Below, piece after piece: positions 10,378-22,300 of a DNA stretch of 64,000 nt. Position 1 is the first letter of the stretch. The number at the start of each line of letters is the position of its first letter. Made by a program: the position numbers and the translations under genes. The notes under the pieces were generated by a model. The model saw nothing but the letters and a program-made list of their open reading frames with translations, made no database searches and was not told the DNA's origin. Source of the stretch: Lumbricus terrestris (taxonomy: Eukaryota; Annelida; Clitellata; Crassiclitellata; Lumbricidae); assembly GCA_949752735.1 (NCBI GenBank), contig OX457039.1:47307718-47371717 (forward strand). The letters run 5' to 3'.

Positions 10378-11779
10378 TCTATATAAATAAAGAGAAGATT
10401 CTGTGTGTCTGTCTGTCTGTTTGTTCGGGATGCATTTCCACAGTTTTTGAGCTTTTCACTCCAAACCTTCACTACTATGTAGGTCTCGGCACGAGATACA
10501 AAGTCGAGGGGTTGGCGATTCTCTACCACCATGGGGGCCAGGGTGGGGTGCGAAACCCCCAAACTTTTTCAAATTTTTTTGCCATTGATATGAATTTTTT
10601 TTCTAGATAGAGGGCCGTCAGAACCACCCGGATCAGTAGTTGGTGAATCTCTACCACCATGGGGGCCAGAGTGGGGGCGAAAACATTATGACGGTTAAAC
10701 ACCTTCTTAAACGCGTGCATGGTCATTATATAAATGGCGAGAGCTGCTGATGTAATTTTAACGAAAATCCTAATTTCACGGGTAGCGTATTGGTGCAGGT
10801 CGGTGTGGTGGGGTGAGGTGGGGAAGAGGGTTGGGGGTCTGGGGGAGGGTTAGGTGGGGTTAGGAGATGGGGGTGAGGGGAAATTTTCTCTGAAAACCCT
10901 AATTTCATGGGTGGCGTACTGGTGGAGGTCGTAGTGTGGTGGGGTGGGGGAGCAGGTGTGAGAAGGGGTGGGGAAATTTGTCCCCAAACCCAAATATCAC
11001 AGGTGGCGTACCGGTGGAGGTCGGAGTGCGGTGGGGTGTTGTGGGGTATGGGGGTGGGGTTGAGGGGTTGGGATCGTGGTCGGGTAGGGGTGGAGTGGGG
11101 TGGGGTGGGGGAATTTGTCCCCAAACCCAAATATCACGGGTGGCGTACCGGTGGAGGTCGGAGTGGGGTGGGGGTGGAGGGTGGGGTTGAGGGGTTGGGA
11201 TCGTGGTGGGGTAGGGGTGGGGTGGGGTGGGGGAATTTGTCCCCAACCCAAATATCACGGGTGGCGTACCGGTGGAGGTCGGAGTGCGGTGGGGTGATGT
11301 GGGGTGGGGGATGGTAGGGGTGGGGTTGAGGGGGTTGGGATCGATCGTGGTGGGGTGGGGTGGGATGGGGGTAGGGTGAGGGGTGGGTTGAGGGTGGTGA
11401 GGGTGGGCGTGGTGGGATGGAGGGGTGGGGGTTGGGGTGGAGGGAGTGAGGGTGGGGTGGAGGGGTGGGGTGGAGTGGAGAGGTGGGGTGGGAAGTGGAG
11501 GGGTGTAGGGGATGGGGTGGGAGTTGGGTTGGGGTGGGAGGGGTTCGGGGTGGAGTGGGGGTGGAATAGGGGTGGATTGGGGGTGGTTGGTGGGAGGAGG
11601 TTGGGGTGGGGGGTGGGTTGGGGGTGGGGTGGGGTGGGATGGGGTGGAAATTTTTCTGAAACCCAAAACGGGTGGCGTACCGGTAGAGTCCGGAGTGTGG
11701 TCGGGTGTTGTGTGGTGGGGTTGTGGCCGAAGCGGGTCGAATCCTAAATTTCCCGGGCAACGCCGGGTACCCCAGCTAG
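10378..11779 (+). mobile_element. non-autonomous Helitron with G-rich interior
   Basis: It begins TCTATATAAATAAAGAGAAG followed by GTGTGTCTGTCTGTCTG, the familiar start of animal Helitrons. It ends with a CCCGGGCAACGCCGGG hairpin, then TACCCCAG and CTAG. The flanking bases are A (10377) and T (11780), as expected for insertion between A and T without target duplication. No Rep/helicase ORF is present. The interior (about 10790-11720) is almost entirely G/T on this strand and holds diverged tandem units, each containing GGGTGGCGTACCGGTGGAGG (near 10770, 10905, 10995, 11138, 11258, 11670). The 301-residue proline-rich frame on the other strand is a product of this composition. Confidence 0.9.
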
Positions 11780-11814
11780 TACATATATAAATGCATATAT
11801 TCAAACACACATAA

Positions 11815-11941
11815 AGTCAGACAGACGTACATACAGACAGAAGGCAGACAGATAGACAGACATACATACATACAGACAGACATACATACATACATACAGA
11901 TAGACATACATACATGCATGCACATAGACATACAGACAGAA
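11815..11941. repeat. (GACA)n/(CATA)n microsatellite
   Basis: Mixed CAGACAGACA and CATACATACA words immediately beyond the Helitron. Confidence 0.9.
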
Positions 11942-13555
11942 GGGGTCATCAGGAATTGCAATCATGTACTCAGAGGCTTGTTTCCACCTATAGTTAAAAT
12001 GATGGCCTACATGTATGCGTTCGCGACCACATGACTTTGAACTGCCAAGAAAAGATGACTTTAATTTCATCTCTCGTGTTCTTTTTAAGGCTGTTCGCAG
12101 TGTTAACTCTAGGAACCAGTATAATCAATCTTTCGCATGCTTCCATTTTGAATTTCTGCAAACACTGTTATTTCAGTTCATTTCTTTTCTTATATTTTCT
12201 TCTTGTAATAAGTTGCGGTCTATCAACTTAATTTTCTGTATAAACTATAAGTAAATAGACAGATAGGCGACGAGACAGAGAGAGACATACACTGCTTTAG
12301 TTAATGTGGTCACTGTAACCTCAGTATATATAATTATCTTCGTCTATTCAACCTCTGCTTAACGACGCCATGATCTGACGGACGTGATTAACGTCGCTTT
12401 CCTGTGATGAATGTTTCTAAGATGGCTGTGAGAGAAAAGCCGGACTTTAAACGGCTTAAACTACGGCGAACCGCTCCCATCGACTTAAACCCCAGAGTGG
12501 CTCGGTGCATCTGAGAGCAGCTGCTGCAGCTGTACACAGGACAGGGTTTGCTGCGGTGTCATGGCGACTGCAGGCAAGAATGGGAGGAGCTGTCTAGATC
12601 GCAGACCTGCTGGCGGCCGAGTTCCAGTGGTATACGTTGCCATGGTTACCCATGACCTTAGCCTTTCTATAGAAGTCGAGAAGCGACATGCGTGGCTTTA
12701 TGTGGCGCCTGTATGTCTACTGTGGATCAACTGCAGATTTTTAGACATTGTTCGCTTTTAGTTGCTGCTTGCAAGTAGGCCTATACGCGTCCAATGCTAA
12801 ACAATGCAGCCTGCAGGGCGACACATGATATCTGCTACATTCGGTGCAACGAACACATGATCGCGTTGTAAAAACTCTGGTGTATTAACGATATACATAT
12901 GCATGCGGCCAGCGGTATATGTACGACCATTGGTAAATCTATAGTCTATACTCTATACACAAGCCTAGATCTTTCGGGCAAATCGATTCGATTCCGAAGC
13001 GGAAGTGCCACACGTGTGTCTTTATGTCCGTAAAGATTCTCGTTCCTTCTTCATCACACGCTACAGCTGCTGCTTCACCGGATTCGTCGGCGTATACTTT
13101 GACTCTATGGCTCCGGTTTAAAGCCTCATGAGTTGAACCAGACTCGCAGCTCATAAGTTTTGTGTGATAACTGTTTTATGGCTATACGCAGCCCAGAAAC
13201 CTACTTAGTACAACGAGACCTTGAGGTATATGGAGTTCACTGAGGGCGTTTTCTTTAGCGCAGGAAACGACATCTGTCGAAAGCAGATGCTGCTTCTCAG
13301 CCATCATCAGTCCGTCCGGTATTCCAGTTTTCCACCGTGTCTCATTCGTGTTAATATAGCTTTTAACGCATTTTATCCTCCGAGTTTTTATTGACATCAT
13401 GGATATGCGTTGAGCTTTTCCATTTAAATTTCGTATTTTCGAAAACGGTACCACACAGCTTTCGCATGTCAGCAGGGTTGTTTTAAAGGAATTTTTAGAA
13501 CAGCACAACCCCTTCTTTCCTTTCCCAACCTCCATGGTAAATGACTTCCAATCGC
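11942..13555. other. unassigned stretch with one GC-richer patch
   Basis: The part near 12370-12680 is GC-richer and contains short frames: an ATG at 12411 giving 33 codons, and an ATG at 12561 opening MATAGKNGRSCLDRRPAGG. They lack length, splice context or recognisable motifs, so I do not call a gene. The rest is AT-rich and unassigned. Confidence 0.4.
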
Positions 13556-13665
13556 AGGGCAATGACCCTTTTGCCAGTTTAAGCTGTACAAAAGTGCTTC
13601 TACAACTGCACAAATCCGTTTAGAACTGCACATTTTGTGTACAACTGCACGATAAAAAACGACCT
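13556..13665. repeat. dispersed repeat with ACAACTGCAC words, copy 1
   Basis: Three or four tandem copies of an approximately 18-bp unit containing ACAACTGCACA lie within a longer block that recurs at 21240-21365. The flanking sequence is also partly similar, so a larger dispersed repeat is likely. Confidence 0.6.
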
Positions 13666-13997
13666 GCATGGCAGTGATTTCTGTAGTTAATAAAATCTAT
13701 GCTTATAAGCTTACATGTGAATATCATTTTCTTGCATTTGATCTTGAGTTCATTAGACTGGGTTGAATGGGAACGAATGCTACATGATTTTACTTCATAT
13801 GCATCCTAACAAAATTAAATGACATCGAACATTTTAATTAATTACAAATAGAGACTATAGCTTTGAGATATGAAATATGATCTCAAAAATTATAAAATAA
13901 GCCTACATAGCTTATGATCATGTGTTATAAAATTAAAAATAACACATGACAAGTTTTATAATTTGAATAGCATAAGTTAAGTTATTGCCCACCTCTT

Positions 13998-14240
13998 GAC
14001 ACGGTAGTTGATTGGTCAGAGGAAAACTCGTCTTGAGTTCGAATCTCCTCAGACGCAGTTTCTGTCCAAGTACTTTGAGCAAACGCTTCATTCGCAATTG
14101 CTTATCGCTTATAATAGGACTAGATTTCTACTGGACCTATACAGAACTCCGCCACTGATTGTTTTCTGCCAGTGCCAGTCCCAAGCCTAGATAAAGGAGG
14201 AGGGCGACACTAATCATCTTTGATATGGCGGTGTCGTTAA
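13998..14240 (+). mobile_element. SINE-like repeat with tRNA-like head and module M
   Basis: An A-box-like TAGTTGATTGGTCAGAGG is followed about 20 bp later by a B-box-like GAGTTCGAATCTC. The 3' part (about 14145-14240) contains CCAGTGCCAGTCCCAAGCC and GGCGACACTAATCATC. This 3' module recurs in reverse at 32583-32700 and partly at 56125-56172, so head and module may be separate elements joined here. Confidence 0.6.
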
Positions 14241-14244
14241 CAAG

Positions 14245-15680
14245 CTCTCCCTATGCATGTGTTGTACCTGATTCTATAAGGCTTTAAGGTGCGCGTGACT
14301 GTCCATCAGACATACCATAATCCAGGCCTATATATATAGGCTATAAACCACAATCATTAGTATTGGATGGACTATAGAGAAGACTAGCATGACTAAGCAA
14401 TAATATACACTGTATAACCAACCTGAACAATACGGTTCTATTCTGGATACATTTAGGTGCGCATGACTGACCACAAGAGAAAAACTATCGATCACAATAG
14501 GCCAGAATAGATCCAAAAGACTAGCTTGACTAAAAGTACCTTCGGAAAGAATAAGATTAGATGGGTCTAATGATCATATTCGATAAATTATATCAACGAA
14601 AGTGTCCAAGAGTAATGATTGCCGTGTATAGCGGCACTTCAAGTTCACTTTCAATGTTTGAGCTTCATTTTTAGCGCAGACCAACATGCAATTCGAAAGA
14701 AAGTAAATCTCCAGAGAAAACAATAATTATTGCGAAATTTGTGACTTTTTTCTCTGCGGTTTGTGGATGATAGGCCTACACAAATTTCATGCTGATATTA
14801 ATTTATAATTGACCAACTATTGCAGTAAATTATGTTTTAATAATGTGCGGATAAACGTCAACAGCGAGACGGAAATGCTGATTCACACGTGGTGATCAGA
14901 ATTTGGTCGTATGCCAGCATTCGTGGCAAAATTTAAGACTACCATATAAGCTTACTACGCCTCAACGATATATACTGCTTTACCTGAGGCTAAGAGTATC
15001 GATGACATTCTTACGCGCACGCAACAACATCATTATGAAAGAGCAGATTACCTCATCGTGGGAGATAATTGCACTTAAGCGTTATCGACTTTTGGCACAC
15101 AAAGTGGGGGGAGACGACCCTTAGACGACCGCGCGTAGAGACTGAGTACCAACCGGAAGAGCAGCCGACCTATCTACCAGGCGACCGACCGCTAATCAGA
15201 CACCTGAATAATTTATGTGCCTTGATTTACGCCGTTTCTCCCATTGTATACAACGAAGACCACGTTCCCAACCAAGGTAATAAGCCTATGTGTAGGTAAT
15301 AAAACCCTGTGTACGCTGTATACCCGACAAATTATGGCAAGGGCTTTACCGTCATCCTCTCGCTATTGTTTCCCAATTCCCTGCAACCGTCTGTTGGTCT
15401 ATTTGAGATGTACATAGACAATGGAATGCGTTTCTAATGTTTCTGTTAGGCTAAGTGGTTTTGTCTGTTTTATGAAAGCGCTCGGGTTCTTAGCAAAATA
15501 CATAAGCTGCCTTTGAACTTCGTCCTAAACTGCGTCCTTTCGTCCTAATATTAAGCTACTATAGCGTTGATCACGAGATATTTTCACGATATATAATTAT
15601 ATATGATCAACTGCGAACATAGGTGAGGTAAACTGCTTCTTTCTTTTGAGGATCACTTTGATCTGCAGTCAGTTCCTCGC
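14245..15680. other. mostly unassigned; imperfect tandem duplication at about 14286-14532
   Basis: Two blocks beginning AGGTGCGCRTGACTG (14289 and 14456) and ending GACTAGCWTGACTAA form an imperfect direct duplication. The rest shows no supported gene. Confidence 0.5.
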
Positions 15681-15775
15681 ATGAGGTTAGCGCCGAGGGC
15701 ATGGTTCCCCGACGTGGCTTTTGTGGACGCTGAGAAATTCTCCAAGATTTACATTACAACACATTACATTCTTCG
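15681..15775 (+). mobile_element. SINE 3' end with (ATTAC)n tail, copy 1
   Basis: The block GACGTGGCTTTTGTGG, then CGCTGAGAAATTCTCC, then a TACATTACAACACATTAC tail matches the inverted copy at 60552-60650. It is the 3' end of a short interspersed element; its head is not clear. Confidence 0.6.
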
Positions 15776-15929
15776 CACGCGAATTTTGTTTCAAAATTTT
15801 GGTTCTGTTCACGTTCATGTTTTTAATGCGACTTGTTTGAGGTCTTCTATCTTCTTTTCTTTCAATGGTTGTTGGGACGACGATTGGGCTTTCGTTATCG
15901 AACAAATTCGATGAGGTTACCGGTTACTA

Positions 15930-16178
15930 CTACAGTATACCTGGAGGAGGGTAGCTGTGTTAAAAGAATCATGCAAGCGGAAGTATATGGTCGGCGCAGT
16001 CGGGGACGACAGAAGAAAAGATGGGAGGACGTGATACAACAAGACCTGAAGCTGCTCAAATTGAAGAAAGAAGACACCGGAAGCAGAGACAAGTGGAGGA
16101 GAAGGATCCGAGTGGCTGACCCCTCGCCAGAGGGAATATTCCTAGCCTGAAGGGAAAGAAGAAGAAGAAGAAGACTAC
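15930..16178 (+). mobile_element. LINE fragment, C-terminal end of ORF2 with (GAA)n tail
   Basis: In one frame the sequence reads KRIMQAEVYGRRSRGRQKKR, then WEDVIQQDLKLLKL, then SRDKWRRRIRVADPSPEG and a stop at 16148-16150. This is the basic, tryptophan-spaced C-terminal tail of non-LTR retrotransposon reverse-transcriptase polyproteins. A GGGAAAGAAGAAGAAG tail follows. Related 3' sequence (GGCTGACCCC...CCTGA.GG.AAG) occurs as an inverted pair at 26757-26888. It is 5'-truncated, so non-functional. Confidence 0.75.
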
Positions 16179-16880
16179 AGTATACCTGGACAGTAAAGGC
16201 TATTGGATGTGGACTTGTACCCTTGCAGTTCTAAAACACTGTGTAAATTTTTCGATATGGAGCTATAGACTATGGTTCTTGTAAAGGCGCTAAAGAAAGC
16301 GCTTCCAGTTAAACTTGACTGTTCCGGACAGAGACCATGCCCTGATAACGGATTGCCATTAGACTTACACTGATTTTGTAAAGTGAACTTATAGTTTCAG
16401 GGGCACGATATACATGTAGACTATGTAGGTAAGACATCCTCAATATTATAATGTAATTCTGTTTACTTGTCACGTTAGTCTATTGTCTATGTAAAGCATC
16501 CTAGAAGTAGCTTGCTACCGACGATGCTATATAAATTGTCTTGATTACAATTACAATTAGGCCTACAAGTTAGTTATTAAATATCAACACCCTGTCGGAT
16601 TCTGTGATTTTGTTGAGCGCGCTGATTCGGTTTCAGGTGCACGACATCTGCCTCAGCCCTGTCTACATTACGGTGCATACTGTCTACTGTATAGCCTAAT
16701 TATTTCTTTTTACCGGTACGTGTCGGGTGGACTGTTGGCATGTGTTTGGCTTATATAGAAGTAATTGACTTCCAATGCCGTCGATTCCAATGCTGTATAC
16801 ACGCACATGATGCACAGTAAAATTAATAAACATTAGGTGTTGTTGTGTGTGTGTGATGAAGACAGAGATCTTGGAGTACC
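16179..16880. other. unassigned stretch
   Basis: No supported feature apart from a short GT run near 16840. Confidence 0.5.
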
Positions 16881-16883
16881 GTA

Positions 16884-17044
16884 CGGTGGCCGATTGGTTA
16901 AGGTGCTAGGCCTGTAACACCGAGGGTACGGGTTCAAATCTCGTCGGAGACAGTGTGTGAGCTCGTGAATAAGCTGGTGCCCTGCATGCGCTTGGCTTTC
17001 GAGTGGCGCTCTAGAAATCTGGAGATTACGATTACGATTACGAA
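16884..17044 (+). mobile_element. tRNA-derived SINE with (GATTAC)n tail, best copy
   Basis: The head carries an A-box-like GTGGCCGATTGGTTAAGG and a B-box-like GGTTCAAATCTCG. The body reads GCTCGTGAATAAGCTGGTGC and CTTGGCTTTCGAGTGGCGC, then TCTGGAGATTACGATTACG as tail. Shorter 3' copies lie at 38786-38872 and 44546-44624. The tRNA-like part cannot be a working tRNA, since it is fused to the repeat body and lacks a proper acceptor stem. Confidence 0.85.
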
Positions 17045-17975
17045 GTCATTAGCTCACGATTGCTCACTGTCACGCGTGTTCTACCGTATAAGGTCTGCAG
17101 GTGTGCTTTTCTGAGCTTTGGATTGAAGGCAGTATCAATCAGTTTACGGTTGCGCTGTTGTACTTGTAGGCCACTATGGTAGCATATCACTATATTCCGT
17201 TGTTATACGGTACCGTACTCTGCCTTTCTGTCTTACGCAACAGTCGCAACTCATTAACGCTCGGGATTTTAGTCAATCAATATATTGCAGGATTATTATT
17301 GTAGGCCTAATTAAATCTTCACGCGCAATGATATGACACAATCGCCTGCGAAGTCCCGTTATCGACCTAAGCATAATTATTTTGTGCACACTTAAAGTAG
17401 CACCACATTCACCCGGTGCGTTTGTAGTGAAATAAAATCTACAGGACGAGGGCGTGGACTTATAGTTTCTGACGAATAATCCCCGTCATATAATTCGACC
17501 AAATTCGCTGTTGGTCATTTTAAGACCGTAACATTTTTTAATCGTCGTTGTAAGTAAGCAGACGATAATTAATCAGCAAGCGAGTCACGCACAGACTGGT
17601 TCAATCGGAGGTATAGGCCTACGCCGTGAGCGGAATAAAATTGTGCGGTTGGATAATAATCCGAATGTAGACAAGACGATTCATAGTTGCAGCAGAACTG
17701 ATCGGAGCAGATGCTGGCTTTCATTCGAAGTTTTTGAGTCTTTTGCCTGCTGTAATGTGTGTGTTTGTGTATGTGTGTGTGTTTGTGTGATCAGGAAATT
17801 AATACTTTGCGAGTCATGGCCTCTAGTCTTTCCAGAAATTCCTTTCTCATGTCAGTGTATTGTTACTTGGCTCAAACCATGTTTGGGACTGTTGCAATAG
17901 TGTTTTAATTCTCCTTAAACAATTGAATTGACCAATGTAGGCCCAACAGGTTCTGTTCAATAAAATGGCCACTTG
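17045..17975. other. unassigned stretch with short GT run
   Basis: A GT-rich run of about 35 bp lies at 17756-17790. No gene is supported. Confidence 0.5.
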
Positions 17976-17979
17976 CACG

Positions 17980-17982
17980 AAA

Positions 17983-18025
<43 letters not shown>

Positions 18026-18186
18026 TCGTTTAATTGGCAGTAAAACTGAGAGACACACAGGCACAAAAAGTAGTTCAACAAATAAAATATAATTATAGGC
18101 TACCTAAAATTGTTTATGTCCATAACAATTGAATCCATCTTAGGATGAGTGTAGAAAATTATGTAAATAATTGCCTAACATATGCA
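17980..18186 (-). mobile_element. 3' end of an unidentified retroelement with (AAT)n tail, copy 1
   Basis: (ATT)n at 17983-18022 is followed by a block including CTGAGAGACACACAGGC and CAACAAATAAAATATAATTA that recurs at 26045-26220, also beside TTA repeats. Read on the minus strand this is a unique 3' region ending in (AAT)n, typical of some LINEs. No coding part is present. Confidence 0.5.
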
Positions 18187-20310
18187 ATACGACTCACAGA
18201 ATAAACGCGAATGTTGCACGAAGGACACAGAATGATGAATTAAAGTGCTATGGCTGAAGTGATTTCTCAGTCGGATTTGAAATCTATCACTTTGCAGACT
18301 TGTCCACTTATTATTTACTAGTAGGCCTACTTAAGGCAATGCACGGCATCCTAGAGTTTTATTTATGGCGTGTTGTTCAGTAAAAAGTCATTAATTCATC
18401 AATTCTGATCCATGATTTGCAACTTGCATACCAAAAACAACACATTCGTCAATTTGTCATAGCAGGCCTACCGAAAAAACGTTTAGCAATATTTCCTGCA
18501 AGTGCAAAAATGGGGCAAAAAGGGCCTCCGTGATTCCATAGAGCTCTGACCCACACGTGCTCAATTTGGTGTCTCGCCGATTTTCTGGGTGAGAGCTGGG
18601 AGGAGTTGAGAGCAGCATGCGAATTACAACAAAAATAAACTTGGATCAGACAATAATCCAAGTGGAGTTGTGTTGTGAAGAGGGGAAAAGAAGACTTAAC
18701 TATATGACCCTAAGAAAGATTAGCGAGGGTTGAACCAAATCAAACCCAGGCAATTCTCACCCTGGTTGAGGCAGATGTGAGGTCACTAGGTCTACCGTTA
18801 CCATGTCCAGCATTGACCGGAATACACAAGCATGCCTGTCACAGTATGAGGCTCCTGCAGTACACCATTTCATTACTATTGGCCTACACCAGTGATTCCC
18901 AACCTTTTTTGGCCTGCGGCACACTAAGAAAGTATAAAAAATTTCGCGGCACACTTAATAATAATTGCCTTTTTTTGATCTATTTGTCACCATAGGCGTA
19001 GGGGACATTTTGGCAGTGGGGGAAAAAAATTTAATTTTTTGGCAGAAAAAATCTGATGGCCTTTTTCTTTTCTTTTTTTAGTCATCCGACCAAAATCTTA
19101 GGATTTATTATCTCGTCCAAAAAATAAATCTTCTGAAAATTTTGCTTTTTACCCCTATGTGCCCGAAAAAATCCTCCCGTGCCTGTTTGCCCGAAAAAAT
19201 TTCCCAAATTTTTTCCCGTCCGTGCCTTTATTGCCCAAAAAACACATTTGCCCGAAATTTTGGCGGAGGCAAGTTGCAAATGGCAAAAGAATTTTGACTC
19301 CTCTTGAACTGATCGAAGGATATGATTTCTGAATGAAACGCCAAAACTCATCCAAACTCTTTTCGGAAAATGTTGACTGATAAAATTTGTCATTTCGTAA
19401 ATCAATGAGCTATTCTTCATCCTTGGTAGTTGTTTGTAGGATTTGTTGTTTCGCCGATAACGAATGGATTGATTACCCAGTCAAAATTGTCGATTGCAAG
19501 CGAAGGGAAGTAATGTTGCAATGCTGATTGTAGGTGGTCTATCAATGTGTTAAGTATTTCAGGTGGAATGTTTTAAACCTGAGATTCATTGATCGCGGGA
19601 AAACAATCAAGCTTTCCCTTGGAGATTTTAAACTGACAAAGTGTGAGAGATTAAGACCAATTGACTTAAGTTTTGATGTTGCAGTGATGATGTTTTCGGA
19701 ATTCGGATGTTTTGTTTGGAATCATTGTTAATTGACAACATATTGGAATTCTTCCCGCGGCACACTAGCAAAGTTCTCGCGGCGCACTAGTGTGCCGCGG
19801 CACACAGGTTGGGAATCACTGGCCTACACGATCGTGATAGATAGACGGGCATATTGTTATCACACCTATATAGATAGCTAAGCACAGGCATGCCCTTGTC
19901 CTTTACTTGGGGAAGCGAATCAGCGAAATGGAAATCTTATGCCGATATGATTCGTTTCATGTTCTCCACTTAAAACTGTGTTAAATTCTATTCTTTATTA
20001 TCATTCACACACACTAACGTCATCTTGCATTTTGACCATCATGACTCGAGACGAAAACACAAGTTAAAAATAGTTAAGTACTGGTACGGTAAAGAGTTAA
20101 GTACGATATAGTTTCCCTGCCAACAACACGGCTGAAGAAAAGTAACGAAATAGCCTAAAGTCAGTGTTTTCACAAAAACTACATCTGTCACAAAATAATG
20201 TGAATTTCTAATTAGGTTAGATTAATAATTCAATAATCTCTGTGGGCCCCTGAAGGTCGTGGGCCCGTGTGCTTTGCACACATTGCACGCATGGTATATC
20301 TACGCCACTG
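18187..20310 (-). mobile_element. inverted, 3'-truncated copy of the hAT element at 50310-53234
   Basis: The right terminus at 20242-20310 reads as the complement of the 50310 element's left end (GTGGGCCCCTGAAGG, GGGCCCGTGTGCTTTGC, TACGCCACTG). Matching blocks continue inward: ACTCGAGACGAAAAC at 20045, a CAGGCATG and CCGGAATAC block at 18810-18835, TCACCCTGGTTGAGGCAG at about 18758 and CTCACAGAATAAACG at 18192. Its other terminus is missing, replaced by the retroelement ending at 18186. A younger MITE interrupts it at 18890-19821. Confidence 0.85.
18890..19821. mobile_element. hAT MITE-like element with CAGTGATTCCCAACC ends
   Basis: A 932-bp element starting CAGTGATTCCCAACCTTTTT and ending GGTTGGGAATCACTG, with a perfect 8-bp target duplication GCCTACAC at both sides. 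CGGCACAC words lie just inside each end. The interior has TTTTTTTAGTCATCCGACC, the motif shared with other MITEs. No transposase frame. It inserted after the surrounding hAT copy was already in place. Confidence 0.93.
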
Positions 20311-20930
20311 TTCAGAAAGCGGTTGACTGTTCACTGTTCAGACATTCTCTTCGACCGTTCTCTTGTTCGGTCATGTCCGACACGCGTTTCTGCTTTTGTG
20401 GCGCCATATTAATGAACACCTATTCATCAAACACAGCATAAAGGTTACATAGTCCGTTATTGGAACCGCAACGGCATAGATGTTTGAACCCTAAATGTGA
20501 GTGCAGTCTCGTTACGAACATCGATTCAGTGAGCTCGGTCGCCAACGTCAACATCTGGCTCAGCTGGTAGGTTTAGATCTATCTATCCATTTCCCATTGA
20601 AAGGTCATACCAATTAATTTCGTGATATTTAACCATTGTCTGGATATTTGAATTCCTTAACAGAGTTTCTGACACAAGTTTGTCAAACAGAGAACATGGA
20701 TTAGATTAGAATATACAACATATGATCAGAATTTAAAGAATTGCTCGAGTTTTCTGTAAATGTATAGGCCTATTTTACGGTAAATTAAGGGAATCTTGCA
20801 ACGTTATTCAGAATCTTAACTCGCCATTATAAACGCTGCTGTCCCCAATAGTCGAAACATGCCAGAGCCAATACCCATAGGTCTATTGTAGGCCTATAGG
20901 CTACATGCATGGTATTACTCAGGGTTTTTC
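20311..20930. other. unassigned stretch
   Basis: No supported feature. Confidence 0.5.
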
Positions 20931-21180
20931 TAAAAACTTTTAGATCTGGACAACCAGCAATTTTAATCTAGTGTGGGTTTATTGGCGAAAATTTCTCACG
21001 CCCTTTTTTGTCGTTTATGAGAAAGTTTTCACAAAAAATGTCGCAAGTGATAAAATCTGATGACTTTTTAGTCGTTTGTCAGAAATTTTTCCCAGAAATA
21101 GAAATGTCCCAAGTTAGTTTTCCCCCGTAATTGTCGTGAGTCACCGCGTATAAAATCTGATGACCTTTTTTAGTTAGACC
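20931..21180. mobile_element. decayed MITE-like block with repeated GATGAC-TTTTT motifs
   Basis: AAAATCTGATGACTTTTTAG and AAAATCTGATGACCTTTTTT occur 106 bp apart with FOLD-type TCAGAAATTTTTCCC sequence between. This resembles the interior of the CAAGGCCGTAGC and CAGTGATTCCC MITEs. Ends and target duplication were not found. Confidence 0.4.
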
Positions 21181-21239
21181 TATCCACTTGAAATTTGACC
21201 TTCCTGCATATTTTGCACTGCACAAGCCCTTTTCCATTG

Positions 21240-21370
21240 CGCTCTTCCGTAGTAAACCGGCTGCAGTTGCCTTTTCCTAATGATTATCATTGCACTAGGT
21301 TGCTTTTACAACTGCACAAATTCATTTACAACTGCACATTTTGTGTAGAATTGCACGTTAAAAATCCTGT
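21240..21370. repeat. dispersed repeat with ACAACTGCAC words, copy 2
   Basis: TACAACTGCACAAATTC and TACAACTGCACATTTTG in tandem, matching 13590-13650. Same orientation as copy 1. Confidence 0.6.
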
Positions 21371-22030
21371 ATTGCTGTCTATCACAACGCCAACATGGTC
21401 TATCCGCGCATGCAGTGTCATAAAAATTTGGTCTGTAGAACGATCTGTCTAGTTTTGCAATAAAAATTTAATGCTTATCAGCAATATCACTGGTATGAAA
21501 ATAACATTTTCAAACTGAATTTACCAAGTTTGCTAAATGATAAATTACAAAATCGGGCTGGGATCATTTTTTCATTGTAGGCCTATTGCCTTTTCAGTCC
21601 TGCAAGGAACCAGACTTTTGGAGTAAGCGTAGGCCCTAATTATAATTATTCGGAATAATTGTGCATTGACTCATAATATTAGTTCCGTTCTGAAAATAGG
21701 CAGATAGGCCATTGTGTCAAGACACACTTGTTTAATAACCAGTCGACCACTGGTGAAGGTGAATAGCCTATTTTCTGTGTTAAGATCACCTGTCGATCCA
21801 ATAGCATGCCAACACATGCCTTCTATAAACACTACGCCTCTGTGTGCTTGATCTGTAGTAACTAGGAGAATATCTTCACGGAGATGTACAGCCAACCTAA
21901 TATATTATAGTCTGTATATTATATTTAGAAATCCGTGCTCCCGTTGCAAGGTCGCAGGAGACTCATAATAGCAACTAATAGTCAATAACCGTGTTAGACA
22001 CTGACAACTCTGCCTCCAGGCTTCCTCGTT
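21371..22030. other. unassigned stretch
   Basis: No supported feature. Confidence 0.5.
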
Positions 22031-22300
22031 TGTCCTATCGATCTTTCCTTCTTCATTTGTCATATCCTTCTTTCCGTTTTCATTTGTCCTATCTTTCCTT
22101 CCTCATTTGTCATATCCTTCTTTCCTTCCTCATATTTTGTCCTATCCTTTTTTCCTTCCTCATTTGTCCTATCCTTTCTTCCTTCCTCGTTTGTCCTATC
22201 CTTCTTTCCTCCCTCATTTGTCCTATCCTTTCTTCCTTCCTCATTTGTCCTATCCTTCTTTCCTTCCTCATTTGTCCTATTCTTACTTCCTCCTCATTTG
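22030..22300. repeat. 27-bp pyrimidine-rich minisatellite
   Basis: About nine to ten units of TCATTTGTCCTATCC followed by TTCTTTCCTTCC. Being 27 bp, the unit is read in frame as a nine-residue repeat (FLICPILSS), which explains the open frames. Confidence 0.9.

Noticed and set aside
10905..11810. 301-residue proline-rich ORF on the minus strand
   Set aside because: It reads the C-rich complement of the Helitron's G-rich repeat. Stop-free length follows from composition, other frames are also open, and no domain is seen.
12411..12761. Possible first exon (MNVSKMAVREK... or MATAGKNGRS...)
   Set aside because: GC-richer than its surroundings, but the frames are short and show no clear donor, family or partner exon.
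16884..16955. A tRNA gene
   Set aside because: A- and B-box-like words are present but the sequence continues into a repeat body with a (GATTAC)n tail, and partial copies occur elsewhere. It is a SINE head.
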